Positions 1 through 9,287 of a stretch of DNA of 64,000 nt are shown one piece after another. The DNA lies in NCBI GenBank assembly GCA_023428065.1, contig JAEYZI010000056.1, positions 3,371 through 67,370 on the forward strand, written 5' to 3'. This DNA comes from Actinomycetes bacterium (GTDB lineage: Bacteria > Actinomycetota > Actinomycetes > Actinomycetales > Microbacteriaceae). Numbering within the stretch: the first letter of the stretch is position 1; each line of letters starts with the position of its first letter. Both the position numbers and the translations under genes were made by a program. The notes beneath the pieces were generated by a model. That model was not told the DNA's origin and searched no databases. It saw only the letters and a program-made list of their open reading frames with translations.

Positions 1-1164
1 GCGAGCTTCGTGTACGACGCCGTCCGCACGCCGTTCGGCCGCGCGGGGGGCGCCCTCGCGGGGGTGCGGCCCGACGACCTCGCGGCCGTCGTCATGCGCG
101 CCGCCGTCGAGCGCACGGGCCTCGACCCGGCCCGCGTCGACGACGTGATCTTCGGCGACGCCAACCAGGCGGGCGAGGACAACCGCGACGTCGCGCGCTT
201 CGGCGCGCTCCTCGCGGGCTTTCCGACCTCGGTGCCGGGCGTCACCGTCAACCGGCTGTGCGGTTCGGCGCTCGACGCCGTCATCCAGGGCTCCCGGGCG
301 ATCGAGGTGGGCGACGCGGATGTCGTGCTCGCGGGCGGCGTGGAGTCGATGAGCCGCGCGCCCTTCATCGTCGAGAAGGCGCAGAAGCCGTACCCGGCAT
401 CCGGCAACCCGACGATGTGGAACTCCTCGATCGGGTGGCGGATGGTGAACCCCGCCTTCCCCGTGGAGTGGACGATCTCGAACGGCGAGTCGGCGCAGAA
501 GCTCGCCGACCTCTACGACATCTCGCGCGAGGAGCAGGACGCGTTCGCGCTGCGCAGCCACCGGCTCGCCGCCGAGGCGTGGTCCGCGGGCGTGTTCGAC
601 GGCGAGATCGTGCAGGTGCCGGGCGCCGAGCTCGCGCGCGACGAGGGCATCCGCGACGACACGACGCTCGAGAAGCTCGGCGGGCTCAAGGCGCTGTTCC
701 GCGACGGAGGCAGCGTCACGGCCGGCAACTCCTCGTCGATCAACGACGGCGCATCGGCGGTGCTGCTCGGCGGAGCGGGCGCGATCGACGCCGAGCCGCT
801 CGCGCGCATCGCGGGGCGCGGCGTGTTCGGCAACGACCCCGACCTCTTCGGCATCGCCCCCGTGGAGGCCGCGAACCGCGCGCTCGCACGCGCCGGTCGC
901 ACGTGGGCCGACGTCGACCTCGTCGAGCTCAACGAGGCGTTCGCCTCGCAGAGCCTCGCGTGCCTGAAGCTCTGGCCCGAGCTCGACCCCGAGCGCGTCA
1001 ACGTGCACGGCGGAGCGATCGCGATCGGGCATCCGCTCGGCGCGTCGGGCGGGCGCGTGCTCGGGCATGCGGCGCACGAGCTCGCGCGACGCGGGGGCGG
1101 TGTGGCCGTCGTCGCCATCTGCATCGGGGTCGGGCAGGGCCTCGCCGTCGTGCTCGAGCGCTGA
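1..1164 (+). CDS. pcaF: 3-oxoadipyl-CoA/acyl-CoA thiolase (5' end outside window)
   Basis: Thiolase II that cleaves beta-ketoadipyl-CoA (or acetoacetyl-CoA) with CoA to acetyl-CoA and an acyl-CoA. The active-site Cys lies in NRLCGSALD, the His motif in AIAIGHPLGASG, and the second Cys in CIGVGQG. The QAGEDNRDVAR stretch is typical of PcaF-type enzymes. The reading frame is open from base 1 (A-S-F-V-Y-D-A-V-R-T-P-F-G) and the family normally has a few residues before FVYDAVRTP, so only the extreme N-terminus is missing; the GTG at 10 is unlikely to be the start. It converges with another thiolase and lies near CoA-transferase genes, which fits aromatic-acid catabolism. Narrow substrate is inferred. 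Confidence 0.88.
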   Translation, partial: ASFVYDAVRTPFGRAGGALAGVRPDDLAAVVMRAAVERTGLDPARVDDVIFGDANQAGEDNRDVARFGALLAGFPTSVPGVTVNRLCGSALDAVIQGSRAIEVGDADVVLAGGVESMSRAPFIVEKAQKPYPASGNPTMWNSSIGWRMVNPAFPVEWTISNGESAQKLADLYDISREEQDAFALRSHRLAAEAWSAGVFDGEIVQVPGAELARDEGIRDDTTLEKLGGLKALFRDGGSVTAGNSSSINDGASAVLLGGAGAIDAEPLARIAGRGVFGNDPDLFGIAPVEAANRALARAGRTWADVDLVELNEAFASQSLACLKLWPELDPERVNVHGGAIAIGHPLGASGGRVLGHAAHELARRGGGVAVVAICIGVGQGLAVVLER

Positions 1165-1187
1165 CGGCGACCCTCCGCGGCGCGGCG

Positions 1188-2372
1188 TCAGCGGGTGAGG
1201 ATGAGCGCGTCGCCCTGACCGCCTCCGCCGCACAGCGCGACGGCCGCCGTGCCGGAGCCCCGCCGTACGAGCTCGTGCACGGCGTGCACGACGAGGCGGT
1301 TGCCGGAGGCCCCGATCGGGTGGCCGAGCGCGATGCCGCCGCCGTGGATGTTGACGACGTCGTCCGAGAGGCCGAGCTCCGCCTGCGAGCGCACGACGAC
1401 CGCCCCGAACGCCTCGTTGATCTCGACGAGGTCGAGCTCGGCGGGCGTGATGCCCTGCCGCTCGCACGCCTGCGCGATCGCCCGCGCGGGCTGCGCGTGG
1501 AGGGAGTTGTCGGGGCCGGCGACCTGGCCGGCGGCCCCGACGGTCGCGAGCACGGTCCAGCCCTCCGCGTCGGCGCGCTCGCGCGTCGTGAGCACGACGG
1601 CGGAGGCGCCATCGGAGATCTGCGAGGAGTTGCCGGCGGTGATCGTGCCGCCCTCCGCGAAGGCGGGGCGCAGGCGCGCGAGCGTCTCGACGGTCGTGTC
1701 GGGCCTCACCCCCTCATCCGCCGTCACGACGACGGGGTCGCCCTTTCGCTGCGGGATCTCGACGGGCACGAGCTCCGCGTCGAAGACGCCCGCGGCCTGG
1801 GCGGCGGCGGCGCGCTGGTGGGAGCGGGCGGAGACCGCATCCTGGGCCTCGCGCGTCACCTCGAAGTCCGCGTTACGGCGCTCGGTCGACGCGCCCATAC
1901 TGTCGCGCTCGTAGGCGTCGGTGAGGCCGTCGTAGGCCATGTGGTCGAGAACCTCGACGGTTCCGTAGGACCAGCCCTCGCGCGAGCCCATGAGCAGGTG
2001 CGGCGCGCGCGTCATCGACTCCATGCCCGCGGCGACGACGACGCTCGCGTCGCCGAGCCGCAGCATCCGGGCCCCGTCGATGATCGCGGTGAGCCCCGAG
2101 AGGCACACCTTGTTGACGGACCCGGCGTGCACGTCCCAGCCGATGCCGGCGCCGATCGCGGCCTGGCGCGCGGGGTTCTGCCCGGAGCCCGCCGCGAGCA
2201 CCTGCCCGACGAGCACGGCGTCGACGGCGGATGCGGGCACGCCGCCGCGCTCGAGCGCGCCGCGGATCGCGATCGAGCCGAGCTGCACGGCGGTGAGCGA
2301 GGAGAGCGCGCCCTTGAGGCGCCCCTGCGGCGTGCGGGCCGCCGCGACGATCGCGACATCCGCGCCGCTCAT
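1188..2372 (-). CDS. acetyl-CoA C-acetyltransferase (thiolase)
   Basis: Second thiolase of about 394 residues. It shows the N-terminal [18 protein letters not shown], active-site Cys in NKVCLSGL, His motif in [13 protein letters not shown] and the C-terminal CGGGGQGDA. The start at 2372 puts the N-terminus where the family begins, and its ATG overlaps the TGA of the CoA-transferase B gene by four bases (ATGA), so it is translationally coupled as the last gene of a three-gene operon (CoA-transferase A, B, thiolase). Likely role: thiolysis of acetoacetyl-CoA made by the CoA transferase, or the thiolase step of an aromatic or branched acid pathway. The ends of the two thiolase genes are only 23 bp apart and converge. 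Confidence 0.9.
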   Translation of the reverse strand: MSGADVAIVAAARTPQGRLKGALSSLTAVQLGSIAIRGALERGGVPASAVDAVLVGQVLAAGSGQNPARQAAIGAGIGWDVHAGSVNKVCLSGLTAIIDGARMLRLGDASVVVAAGMESMTRAPHLLMGSREGWSYGTVEVLDHMAYDGLTDAYERDSMGASTERRNADFEVTREAQDAVSARSHQRAAAAQAAGVFDAELVPVEIPQRKGDPVVVTADEGVRPDTTVETLARLRPAFAEGGTITAGNSSQISDGASAVVLTTRERADAEGWTVLATVGAAGQVAGPDNSLHAQPARAIAQACERQGITPAELDLVEINEAFGAVVVRSQAELGLSDDVVNIHGGGIALGHPIGASGNRLVVHAVHELVRRGSGTAAVALCGGGGQGDALILTR

Positions 2373-3025
2373 CGCACGGCCTCCGCGAGCGCGGGCGCCA
2401 CGTGAAGCGGCGGCTCGGTCGCGGCGATCACCTCGTCGAGGGTCACGCCGGGCGCCGTCTCGACGAGCACGAGCCCCTCGGGCGTCACGTCGATGACGGC
2501 GAGGTCGGTGATGATGCGGTCGACGACCCCGCGGCCGGTGAGCGGCAGCGAGCACTCGTCGACGATCTTCGCCGAGCCGTCCTTCGCGACGTGCTCCATG
2601 AGCACGATGACGCGCGCGGCGCCGTGCACGAGGTCCATCGCCCCTCCCGGTCCCTTGACCATCTTGCCCGGGATCATCCAGTTGGCGAGGTCGCCGCGGG
2701 CCGACACCTGCATCGCGCCGAGGATGGCGGCGTCGATCTTGCCGCCGCGGATCATCGCGAAGCTCAGCGCCGAGTCGAAGAACGCGGCACCGGGAAGCAC
2801 CGTGACGGTCTCCTTGCCGGCGTTGATGAGGTCGGGGTCGACGGCGTCCTCGCCCGGGTACGGCCCGACGCCGAGGATGCCGTTCTCCGACTGCAGCACG
2901 ACGGTCACGCCGTCGGGAACGTGGTTCGGCACGAGCGTCGGCAGGCCGATGCCGAGGTTGACGTATGCACCGTCGGCGAGTTCGCGGGCCGCGCGGGCGG
3001 CCATCTCGTCACGCGTGAGCGCCAT
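2369..3025 (-). CDS. 3-oxoacid CoA-transferase subunit B
   Basis: Beta subunit (218 aa) of a succinyl-CoA:3-ketoacid/3-oxoadipate CoA transferase (ScoB/PcaJ type). The catalytic glutamate is in [11 protein letters not shown], the position that forms the CoA thioester. [19 protein letters not shown] and the glycine-rich [15 protein letters not shown] segment are family-typical. The start [23 protein letters not shown] matches normal family length. It lies 5 bp after subunit A and overlaps the thiolase start. Whether the acceptor is acetoacetate or beta-ketoadipate cannot be decided from sequence alone; the neighbouring PcaF-like thiolase favours the latter. Confidence 0.92.
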   Translation of the reverse strand: MALTRDEMAARAARELADGAYVNLGIGLPTLVPNHVPDGVTVVLQSENGILGVGPYPGEDAVDPDLINAGKETVTVLPGAAFFDSALSFAMIRGGKIDAAILGAMQVSARGDLANWMIPGKMVKGPGGAMDLVHGAARVIVLMEHVAKDGSAKIVDECSLPLTGRGVVDRIITDLAVIDVTPEGLVLVETAPGVTLDEVIAATEPPLHVAPALAEAVR

Positions 3026-3030
3026 CCGCG

Positions 3031-3810
3031 TCACTTCCCTTCCGTGGCGGCGACGACCGTGCGCCGCTCGATGCGCTTCTCGATGTCGGTGCCCACCTCG
3101 ACGACGCGGTGCACGAAGACGCCGGGCAGGTGGATGCTGTCGGGGTCGAGCGCGCCGGGCTCGACGAGCCGCTCGACCTGGGCGATGCACACGCGCCCCG
3201 CCATCGCGGCGAGCGGGTTGAAGTTGCGGGCCGCCTTCGTGAAGACGAGGTTGCCGTGGCGGTCGCCGACGGCGGCGTGCACGAGCGCGAAGTCGGTGAC
3301 GATCGCCTCCTCGAGCACGTACTCGCGCGGGTCGCCGCCGACGGCGAAGGTGCGCACGTCCTTCGCAGGTGAGGCGACCGCGATCCCGCCGTTGCCGTCG
3401 TAGCGCCGCGGCAGGCCACCCTCGGCGACCTGCGTGCCGACGCCCGTCTGGGTGAAGAAGGCGGCGATGCCGGAGCCGCCCGCGCGCAGCTTCTCGGCGA
3501 GCGTGCCCTGCGGCGTGAGCTCGAGCTCGAGCTCGCCCGAGAGGAACTGCCGCTCGAACTCGCGGTTCTCGCCGACGTATGACGAGGTCATCTTCCGGAT
3601 GCGCTGCGCCTGCAGCAGGATGCCGAGCCCCCAGTCGTCGACGCCGCAGTTGTTCGACACGATCGAGAGGTCGCGCGTGCCCTGCGCGTAGAGCGCCTCG
3701 ATGAGGGCCATGGGGTTGCCGGAGAGGCCGAAGCCCCCCACCGCGAGCGAGGCGCCGTCGCGGATGTCGGCCACCGCCTCCGCCGCGCTCGCGATCCGCT
3801 TGTCGATCAT
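3031..3810 (-). CDS. 3-oxoacid CoA-transferase subunit A
   Basis: Alpha subunit (259 aa), ScoA/PcaI type, partner of the downstream B subunit. Visible family features are the N-terminal [37 protein letters not shown] and [16 protein letters not shown] chose ATG 3810 ([13 protein letters not shown]) because it is preceded by a good GGAGGA ribosome site at the right distance and gives the normal length; the open frame extends further upstream only through low-complexity sequence. First gene of the operon; its promoter region is shared with the divergent IclR gene at 3926, so that regulator is the likely controller. Confidence 0.92.
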   Translation of the reverse strand: MIDKRIASAAEAVADIRDGASLAVGGFGLSGNPMALIEALYAQGTRDLSIVSNNCGVDDWGLGILLQAQRIRKMTSSYVGENREFERQFLSGELELELTPQGTLAEKLRAGGSGIAAFFTQTGVGTQVAEGGLPRRYDGNGGIAVASPAKDVRTFAVGGDPREYVLEEAIVTDFALVHAAVGDRHGNLVFTKAARNFNPLAAMAGRVCIAQVERLVEPGALDPDSIHLPGVFVHRVVEVGTDIEKRIERRTVVAATEGK

Positions 3811-3916
3811 CGTCGATCCTCCGCCGTCGTCTCCGTCGCTGGGTGTCGCCATCCTGGGGCGCTCGCGCCGGCGGCGCGAAACCGCGCCTTGCGATATGGA
3901 ATCGGATGCGCGTAGC

Positions 3917-3931
3917 GTCCACATCGTGGAC
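3917..3931. promoter_or_regulatory. perfect inverted repeat at IclR start, possible operator
   Basis: GTCCAC-ATC-GTGGAC is a perfect 6-bp inverted repeat that overlaps the GTG start of the IclR-family gene, in the region between it and the divergent CoA-transferase operon. A further GTCCACATCG half-site copy follows inside the first codons. IclR regulators commonly bind such sites to control themselves and the divergent operon; here the assignment is inferred from position only. Confidence 0.4.
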
Positions 3932-4744
3932 ATTCATGACGCGCCGGTGTCCACATCGGCGAGCAGCGGCGACGGCACGCAGGCCGTCGGCCGGGCGGCG
4001 CAGCTGCTCAAGCTCGTCGCCCGCGCGGCGGGCGGGGCCCGCGTCTCCGAGCTCGCGGCGACCGCATCCCTCACCCGCCCGACGACGCACCGTCTGCTCG
4101 CGGCCCTCCGCCGCGAAGGGCTCGTCGACCGCGACACCGAGACGGGGCTGTGGGTGCCCGGCCCCGAGCTCTACCTCATGGGCACGGCGGCCGCGGCCCG
4201 CTACGACGTCGCCGACCTCGCCCGCGAGGTCGTGCGCTCGCTCGCGGCCGTCACCGAGGAGAGCGCGTTCTTCTCGGTGCGGCAGGGCGACGAGACCGTG
4301 TGCCTCGTACGCGAGGACGGCAGCTTCCCCATCCGCTCCTTCGTGCTCTCGGAGGGCGTGCGCTTCCCGCTCGGCGTCGCGTCGGCGGGGCTCGCCATCC
4401 TCGCGTTCCTGCCGCCCGACGAGATCGACGCGTACCTCGCGCGGCATCCGGAGCTCGCCGAACGCTGGGGCGCCGCCCACGGCGAGACGCGGTTGCGGGC
4501 GCGGCTCGCCGAGACGCACGAGCGCGGGTACGCGCTCAACCCGGGCCTCATCGTCGAGGGCAGCTACGGACTCGGCGCCGCGGTGTTCACGCGCGCCGGG
4601 CACCCGCAGTGGGCCCTCAGCCTCACGGGCGTGCAGTTCCGGTTCTCGCCGGAACGCGTCGAGAAGCTCGGCCGCATCCTGCTCTCGCACGCCCACCAGC
4701 TCACCGCGCGCATCGCGTCGAGCGGGCGCGGCACCTGGCGCTGA
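3926..4744 (+). CDS. IclR family transcriptional regulator
   Basis: DNA-binding regulator of 272 aa. An N-terminal winged helix ([42 protein letters not shown] type arrangement, residues ~20-80) is followed by the IclR effector domain ([61 protein letters not shown]). The GTG at 3926 gives family length; the open frame upstream is unlike the family and runs back over the divergent promoter region. Divergent from the CoA-transferase/thiolase operon, so a PcaR-like role in controlling it is likely. The effector is unknown. Confidence 0.88.
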   Translation: MDIHDAPVSTSASSGDGTQAVGRAAQLLKLVARAAGGARVSELAATASLTRPTTHRLLAALRREGLVDRDTETGLWVPGPELYLMGTAAAARYDVADLAREVVRSLAAVTEESAFFSVRQGDETVCLVREDGSFPIRSFVLSEGVRFPLGVASAGLAILAFLPPDEIDAYLARHPELAERWGAAHGETRLRARLAETHERGYALNPGLIVEGSYGLGAAVFTRAGHPQWALSLTGVQFRFSPERVEKLGRILLSHAHQLTARIASSGRGTWR

Positions 4745-4812
4745 CCCCGGGGCGCACCCCCGACGGCCCGGTGGGCACCGGCTCGCGGACCCGCCGGGGG
4801 CAGAATGGCAGG

Positions 4813-5592
4813 GTGCACAGCGACGGCCAGGCGCGCCCCCGGATCCTCGTCCTGATCGCCATCGGCGCCCTCACGGGCCTCGCCTCGGGCCTGTTCGGCG
4901 TGGGGGGCGGCATCGTCATCGTGCCCGCCCTCGTCGCGCTCGGCGTCGACCAGCGCAAGGCCGCCGCGACCTCGCTCGTGGCACTCGTGCCGATCTCGAT
5001 CGCGGGCACCGTGACCTACGCCGTCACGGGCGACGTGAACTGGATCGCCGCGCTCCTGCTCGCCGTGGGCAGCGTCGCGGGCGCCCCGCTCGGCGTCAGG
5101 CTCCTGCATCGGCTGCCCACGCGCGTGCTGCCGTGGATCTTCGTGGGCTTCGTCGCCGTCGTGATCGTGTCGCTCCTCGCCTCCCCGCCCACACGCGACG
5201 GCGAGCTCGTGATCGGCTGGGCCTCGGGGGCCGCGCTCGTCGGCATCGGCCTCGTCGCGGGGGTGCTCTCGGGCCTCGTCGGGGTCGGGGGCGGCGTCGT
5301 CGCCGTGCCGGGGCTCGAGGTCGTGGTCGGCGCGGGCGACCTGCTCGCGCGCGGCACCTCGCTCGCGATGATGATCCCGACGACGCTCGCCGGCATCCTC
5401 ACCCACCGGCGCCGACTCGACGTCGACGTGCGCGCGGGGCTCGTGCTCGGGGCGGCGGCCGTCGCCGTGACGCCGTTCGGCTCGTGGCTCGCGCGACTGC
5501 TCGACCCCGTCGTCGGCGCCGTGCTCTTCGCGGCGTTCCTCGTGGGGGTGTGCGTCGTCGTGGTGCTCCGCACGCGGCGACGCGGCGCTTAG
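4813..5592 (+). CDS. TauE/SafE family sulfite/anion exporter
   Basis: Membrane protein of 259 aa with about eight hydrophobic segments in two related halves. Each half has the signature glycine cluster: [23 protein letters not shown] near the N-terminus and [22 protein letters not shown] in the middle. This duplicated G-GGG pattern defines the TauE/SafE (DUF81) permeases, which move sulfite, sulfonates or related organic anions across the membrane. Start GTG 4813 follows CAGAAT, a -10-like box 10 bases upstream, consistent with a leaderless transcript; no Shine-Dalgarno sequence is visible. The substrate cannot be called. Confidence 0.85.
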   Translation: MHSDGQARPRILVLIAIGALTGLASGLFGVGGGIVIVPALVALGVDQRKAAATSLVALVPISIAGTVTYAVTGDVNWIAALLLAVGSVAGAPLGVRLLHRLPTRVLPWIFVGFVAVVIVSLLASPPTRDGELVIGWASGAALVGIGLVAGVLSGLVGVGGGVVAVPGLEVVVGAGDLLARGTSLAMMIPTTLAGILTHRRRLDVDVRAGLVLGAAAVAVTPFGSWLARLLDPVVGAVLFAAFLVGVCVVVVLRTRRRGA

Positions 5593-5609
5593 CCCGCGCG
5601 CGACCTCCG

Positions 5610-5624
5610 CGTCAAGGGGATGGG
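5610..5624 (+). promoter_or_regulatory. 15-base promoter-region motif (copy 1)
   Basis: CGTCAAGGGGATGGG occurs here and again at 8051-8065. In both places it begins 34 bases before a -10-like hexamer (CACAGT at 5644, TAGACC at 8085) and shortly before a gene start. This looks like a shared promoter element or operator controlling the NRAMP operon and the alcohol dehydrogenase. Confidence 0.4.
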
Positions 5625-5647
5625 GCGCGCCCGCCCCCGGGAGCACA

Positions 5648-6073
5648 GTGGGCATCGTGCTCGCCCCTCGGATGGCCGCAGCGGCCGCCGCGCTCGCCCT
5701 CGCCGCGACGCTCTCGGCGTGCGCATCCGTCGACGACACCCTGCGCGACGCCGCCGACTCGGGGGTCGCGGCGACGGGAGGCGCGGCGATCGCCGCGTCG
5801 CTCCAGGCCGACGGGCGCGCCTTCGGTCCGGCGACCGACACCGTGTTCGCGGACGCCATCACGGAGCTCGGCGACGCGTCGCGCACCGTGATCGAACTCA
5901 CGCCCGGCGACCGGCGCGCCGAACACGATCGCGACGCCGTCGACCGCGCGCTGCGCCGCGCGCTCGACACGGTCGCGGGTGCGCGGGCCGCGCTCGCGCG
6001 GGGTGAGCGGCTCGACCGCTGGGCCGACCGGCTCGAGGCGGCGCGCGACGAGCTCGACGGGGTCGCCCCGTGA
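5648..6073 (+). CDS. small lipoprotein of unknown function
   Basis: 141 aa. The N-terminus is a lipoprotein signal: hydrophobic alanine/leucine run then LSAC with the lipid-modified Cys at about residue 25. The rest is helical and rich in Ala, Arg and Asp, with no catalytic motif I recognise. Its TGA overlaps the GTG of the following NRAMP-like transporter (GTGA), so it is the first gene of that operon and probably works at the outer face of the membrane with the transporter. The GTG at 5663 (VLAPRM) is an alternative start. Confidence 0.65.
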   Translation: MGIVLAPRMAAAAAALALAATLSACASVDDTLRDAADSGVAATGGAAIAASLQADGRAFGPATDTVFADAITELGDASRTVIELTPGDRRAEHDRDAVDRALRRALDTVAGARAALARGERLDRWADRLEAARDELDGVAP

Positions 6074-7299
6074 AGAAGCTCTTCGCCGTCGCGCTCGGCG
6101 TGCTCACCGCGATCGGCGGCTTCGTCGACATCGGCGACCTCGTGACGAACGCGGTCGTGGGCTCGCGGTTCGGCATGTCGCTCGCCTGGGTGGTGGCGCT
6201 CGGCGTCGTCGGCATCTGCCTCTTCGCGAACATGTCGGGCCGTGTTGCCGCCGTCAGCGGGCGCGCGACCTTCGAGATCATCCGCGAGCGCCTCGGCCCG
6301 CGCGCCGGGCTCGCCAACCTCGGCGCGAGCTTCTTCATCAACCTCATGACGATGGCGGCCGAGATCGGCGGCATCGCGCTCGTGCTGCAGCTCGTGACGG
6401 GCGTCGGCCCCATGCTGTGGATGCCGCTCGCCGCGTTCGCCGTGTGGATCGTCGTCTGGCGCGCGAAGTTCTCGCAGCTCGAGAACGCGGCGGGCCTGCT
6501 CGGGCTCAGCCTCATCGTGTTCGCCGTCGCCGTCGTCATGCTCGGGCCGGACTGGGGCGCGCTCGGGCGGCAGGCGTTCGCGCCGAGCATCCCCGCATCC
6601 GAGAACCCCGCGAGCTACTGGTACTACGCGGTCGCCCTCTTCGGCGCGGCGATGACGCCGTACGAGGTGTTCTTCTTCTCCTCCGGCGCGATCGAGGAGG
6701 GCTGGACGCGCCGCGACCTCGGGCAGGCGCGCGTCAACGTGCTCGTCGGGTTCCCGCTCGGCGGCGTGCTCTCGCTCGCGATCGCGGCATCCGCGGCGAC
6801 CGTGCTGCTGCCGCAGGCGATCTCGGTGACGTCGCTCTCGCAGGTCGTGCTGCCCGTCGTGCAGGCGGGCGGCACGGTCGCGTTCTGCTTCCTCGTCGTC
6901 GGGATGCTCGCCGCGTTCTTCGGGGCCGCGCTCGAGACGACGCTCTCGAGCGGTTACACGATCGCCCAGTACTTCGGATGGTCGTGGGGCAAGTTCCGTC
7001 GTCCGGCCCAGGCGGCGCGCTTCCACCTCGTGATGATCGTGGGCCTCCTGCTCGCCCTCGGCATCCTGCTGACGGGTGTCGACCCGGTCGCCGTCACCGA
7101 GTACTCGGTCGTGTTCTCGGCGGTCGCGCTGCCCCTCACCTACGTCCCGATCCTCGTGATCTCGAACGACCCCGACTACATGGGCCGCGACGTGAACACC
7201 CCGGCCGTCAACGCCGTCGCGCTCGTCTATCTCGTCGTCATCGTCGTCGCGGCCGTCGCCGCGATCCCGCTCATGATCCTCTCGGGCGCAGGCGCATGA
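6070..7299 (+). CDS. divergent NRAMP (SLC11) family divalent cation transporter
   Basis: 409-aa polytopic membrane protein with 10-11 hydrophobic segments and the NRAMP fold pattern. In ordinary Mn/Fe NRAMPs the first helix carries DPGN and the sixth MPH. Here the first helix reads D20-I-G-D23 and the sixth reads A194-M-T-P-Y-E199, so Asn is replaced by Asp and the soft-metal Met by Thr. The missing Met suggests a changed ion preference, as described for NRAMP-related magnesium transporters (established for that subgroup, inferred here). It overlaps the lipoprotein gene before it and the PRC-barrel gene after it by four bases each. Confidence 0.8.
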   Translation: MKKLFAVALGVLTAIGGFVDIGDLVTNAVVGSRFGMSLAWVVALGVVGICLFANMSGRVAAVSGRATFEIIRERLGPRAGLANLGASFFINLMTMAAEIGGIALVLQLVTGVGPMLWMPLAAFAVWIVVWRAKFSQLENAAGLLGLSLIVFAVAVVMLGPDWGALGRQAFAPSIPASENPASYWYYAVALFGAAMTPYEVFFFSSGAIEEGWTRRDLGQARVNVLVGFPLGGVLSLAIAASAATVLLPQAISVTSLSQVVLPVVQAGGTVAFCFLVVGMLAAFFGAALETTLSSGYTIAQYFGWSWGKFRRPAQAARFHLVMIVGLLLALGILLTGVDPVAVTEYSVVFSAVALPLTYVPILVISNDPDYMGRDVNTPAVNAVALVYLVVIVVAAVAAIPLMILSGAGA

Positions 7300-7682
7300 A
7301 ACACGAGTCGGTACGCGCGGGGCGCATCATCGACGCGCAGCTGCACCTGCTCGACCGGCAGGTGCTCGACCGTGACGGCGTTCCCGTCACGGCGGTCGAT
7401 GACATCGAGCTCGGCGACATCCCCCTCGACACCGACCTCGCCGGCGTCGAGCCCCCCGAGATCGAGAACCTCCTCACGGGGGCGGTGCTCGGCACGCGCA
7501 TCTTCGGGGGGCGCCCGCCGTCGAGCCGGTGGCACCGCATCCCGTGGTCGACGATCACCGAGATCACGGTCGCCCTCCACCTCGACGCCCGTGCCGACGA
7601 CCTCGAGCTCACGTGGCCCGAGCGGTGGATCCGCGACCACGTGATCGGTAGGATCCCGGGAGGACGCCATGATCCTGAGTGA
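7296..7682 (+). CDS. PRC-barrel/MgtE N-like accessory protein
   Basis: 128-aa soluble protein. RIIDAQLHLLDRQVLDRDGVPVTAVDDIELGD resembles the start of PRC-barrel beta domains, and WHRIPWSTITEI in the middle resembles the second PRC half. The ATG overlaps the TGA of the NRAMP-like gene, and the 3' end overlaps the next PRC-type gene by 14 bases. The co-translation with a transporter suggests a cytoplasmic regulatory or metal-sensing partner, but this is inference from context. Confidence 0.6.
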   Translation: MKHESVRAGRIIDAQLHLLDRQVLDRDGVPVTAVDDIELGDIPLDTDLAGVEPPEIENLLTGAVLGTRIFGGRPPSSRWHRIPWSTITEITVALHLDARADDLELTWPERWIRDHVIGRIPGGRHDPE

Positions 7683-8034
7683 CCTCATCGGCGCCGCGGT
7701 CGTCGACGACGCGGAGAGCGCCGTCGGCCGGGTCGTCGACGCGCGCTTCCGCCTCGAGGGCGCGGCGAACCCGTCGCGTGCGCGGCTCGTGGGGCTCATC
7801 GTGAGCCCGAGGTCGCGATCCTCCTACCTCGGCTACGAGCGCACGGCCGCCTCGCGACCGGTCGTGCTCGACCGCATCCTGCGCTGGCTGCACCGCGGCT
7901 CGTTCCTCGTGTCGTGGGAGGACATCGAGCGCATCGAGGAGCACCGGGTCGTGCTCCGCACGGGCTACCGGCGCGCGCCCTCCGCGCTCGAGCCGCCGCA
8001 TCCGGAACAGGCGGAGGGCGGGCGCGCCCGGTAG
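7669..8034 (+). CDS. PRC-barrel domain protein
   Basis: 121 aa. MILSDLIGAAVVDDAESAVGRVVDARFRLEG is a clear PRC-barrel start (conserved V-G-x-V-x-D pattern), and LVSWEDIERIEEHRVVLRTGY closes the domain. Last gene of the lipoprotein/NRAMP/PRC/PRC operon, overlapping the previous gene. PRC barrels are small beta-rich interaction modules; here it probably assists or regulates the transporter. The charged C-terminal tail is low complexity. Confidence 0.65.
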   Translation: MILSDLIGAAVVDDAESAVGRVVDARFRLEGAANPSRARLVGLIVSPRSRSSYLGYERTAASRPVVLDRILRWLHRGSFLVSWEDIERIEEHRVVLRTGYRRAPSALEPPHPEQAEGGRAR

Positions 8035-8050
8035 TCGCCGCCTCCCGGCA

Positions 8051-8065
8051 CGTCAAGGGGATGGG
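8051..8065 (+). promoter_or_regulatory. 15-base promoter-region motif (copy 2)
   Basis: Second exact copy of CGTCAAGGGGATGGG, 34 bases upstream of TAGACC and 46 bases upstream of the ATG of the alcohol dehydrogenase. See copy 1 at 5610. The identical spacing to a -10-like box in both places argues against chance. Confidence 0.4.
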
Positions 8066-8096
8066 CGCATCCGGTGCGGCCGCGTAGACCGGAGGC

Positions 8097-9272
8097 ATGA
8101 GAGCGATCACCTGGCAGGGGACGGAGCACGTCGCGGCGAGCGACGTGGAGGAGCCGCGCATCGAGGAGCCGACCGACGCGATCATCCGCGTGACGTCGAC
8201 GGCGATCTGCGGGTCGGATCTGCACCTCTTGAGCGTGCTCGGGCCGTTCATGGACAAGGGCGACGTGCTCGGCCACGAGACCATGGGCGTCGTCGAGGAG
8301 GTGGGCAGCGCCGTCACGAGCCTCGCGCCGGGCGACCGCGTCGTCATCCCCTTCGTCATCGCGTGCGGCGAGTGCTTCATGTGCCGGCGCGGGCTGCAGA
8401 CCCAGTGCGAGACGACCCAGCGACGCGAGCACGGCACGGGCGCGACCCTCTACGGCTACAGCGAGCTCTACGGCTCGGTTCCGGGCGGGCAGGCGGAGCG
8501 GCTGCGCGTTCTGCGGGCCGACTACAACGCGCTCAAGGTGGGAAGCGAGCTGCCCGACGAGCGCTACCTGTTCCTGAGCGACATCCTGCCGACCGCGTGG
8601 CAGGGGGTGGAGTACGCGGGCGTGCCCGACGGCGGCTCGATCGCGGTGCTCGGGCTCGGGCCCGTCGGCCAGTTCGCGAGCCGCATCGCGCGGCACCTCG
8701 GCTACGAGGTGTACGCCGTCGACCCCGTACCGGAGCGGCGCGCGATGGCCGAGCGGCACGGCATCGAGACGGCGGACTTCGACGACGGCTCGGCGGCCTG
8801 GCTGCGGCAGCGCACGGGCGGGCGCGGCCCCGACAGCGTCATCGACGCGGTGGGGCTCGAGGCGCACGGCAGCCCGGCGGCCGCCTTCGCGCAGTTCGCC
8901 ACGGGACTGCTGCCGGATGCGGTGGGGCGCGGGCTCGCGAAGACGGTCGGCGTCGACCGGCTCGCGGCGCTCCTGCTCGGGATCGACGCCGTGCGCCGCG
9001 GCGGCACCCTCTCGATCTCGGGGGTGTACGGCGGCGTCGCCGACCCCCTGCCCATGATGACGATGTTCGACAAGCAGCTCACGCTGCGCATGGGGCAGTG
9101 CAACGTGCACCGCTGGCGCGAGACGCTCCTGCCGCTCGTCGAGCACCCCGACGACCCGCTCGGCACCGAGGACCTCGTGACCCACCGCGGCACCCTCGAG
9201 GACGGATCGGAGCTGTACGAGGCCTTCCGCGACAAGAAGGACGGCTGCGTCAAGGTCGTGCTGCAGCCGTAG
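8097..9272 (+). CDS. zinc-dependent alcohol/formaldehyde dehydrogenase-like protein
   Basis: 391-aa medium-chain dehydrogenase. Catalytic zinc ligands are visible in ICGSDLH and GHETMGVVEEVG; the structural zinc site is the four-Cys cluster CGECFMC...C; the NAD(P)-binding Rossmann motif is LGLGPVGQFA. The insertion around FAQFATGLLPDAVG and overall length match the glutathione-independent formaldehyde dehydrogenase-like branch of MDR enzymes. Preceded by TAGACC and then GGAGG, so either leaderless-like or with a weak ribosome site at 8091. The small acidic gene at 9288 follows closely. The physiological alcohol or aldehyde is unknown. Confidence 0.88.
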   Translation: MRAITWQGTEHVAASDVEEPRIEEPTDAIIRVTSTAICGSDLHLLSVLGPFMDKGDVLGHETMGVVEEVGSAVTSLAPGDRVVIPFVIACGECFMCRRGLQTQCETTQRREHGTGATLYGYSELYGSVPGGQAERLRVLRADYNALKVGSELPDERYLFLSDILPTAWQGVEYAGVPDGGSIAVLGLGPVGQFASRIARHLGYEVYAVDPVPERRAMAERHGIETADFDDGSAAWLRQRTGGRGPDSVIDAVGLEAHGSPAAAFAQFATGLLPDAVGRGLAKTVGVDRLAALLLGIDAVRRGGTLSISGVYGGVADPLPMMTMFDKQLTLRMGQCNVHRWRETLLPLVEHPDDPLGTEDLVTHRGTLEDGSELYEAFRDKKDGCVKVVLQP

Positions 9273-9287
9273 CGGAGAGGGAACGAC

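Noticed and set aside
258..2405. Open frame of 715 codons on the plus strand over the two thiolase genes
   Set aside because: Arg/Ala-rich shadow of high-GC thiolase genes in other frames; no domain and no start with a ribosome site.
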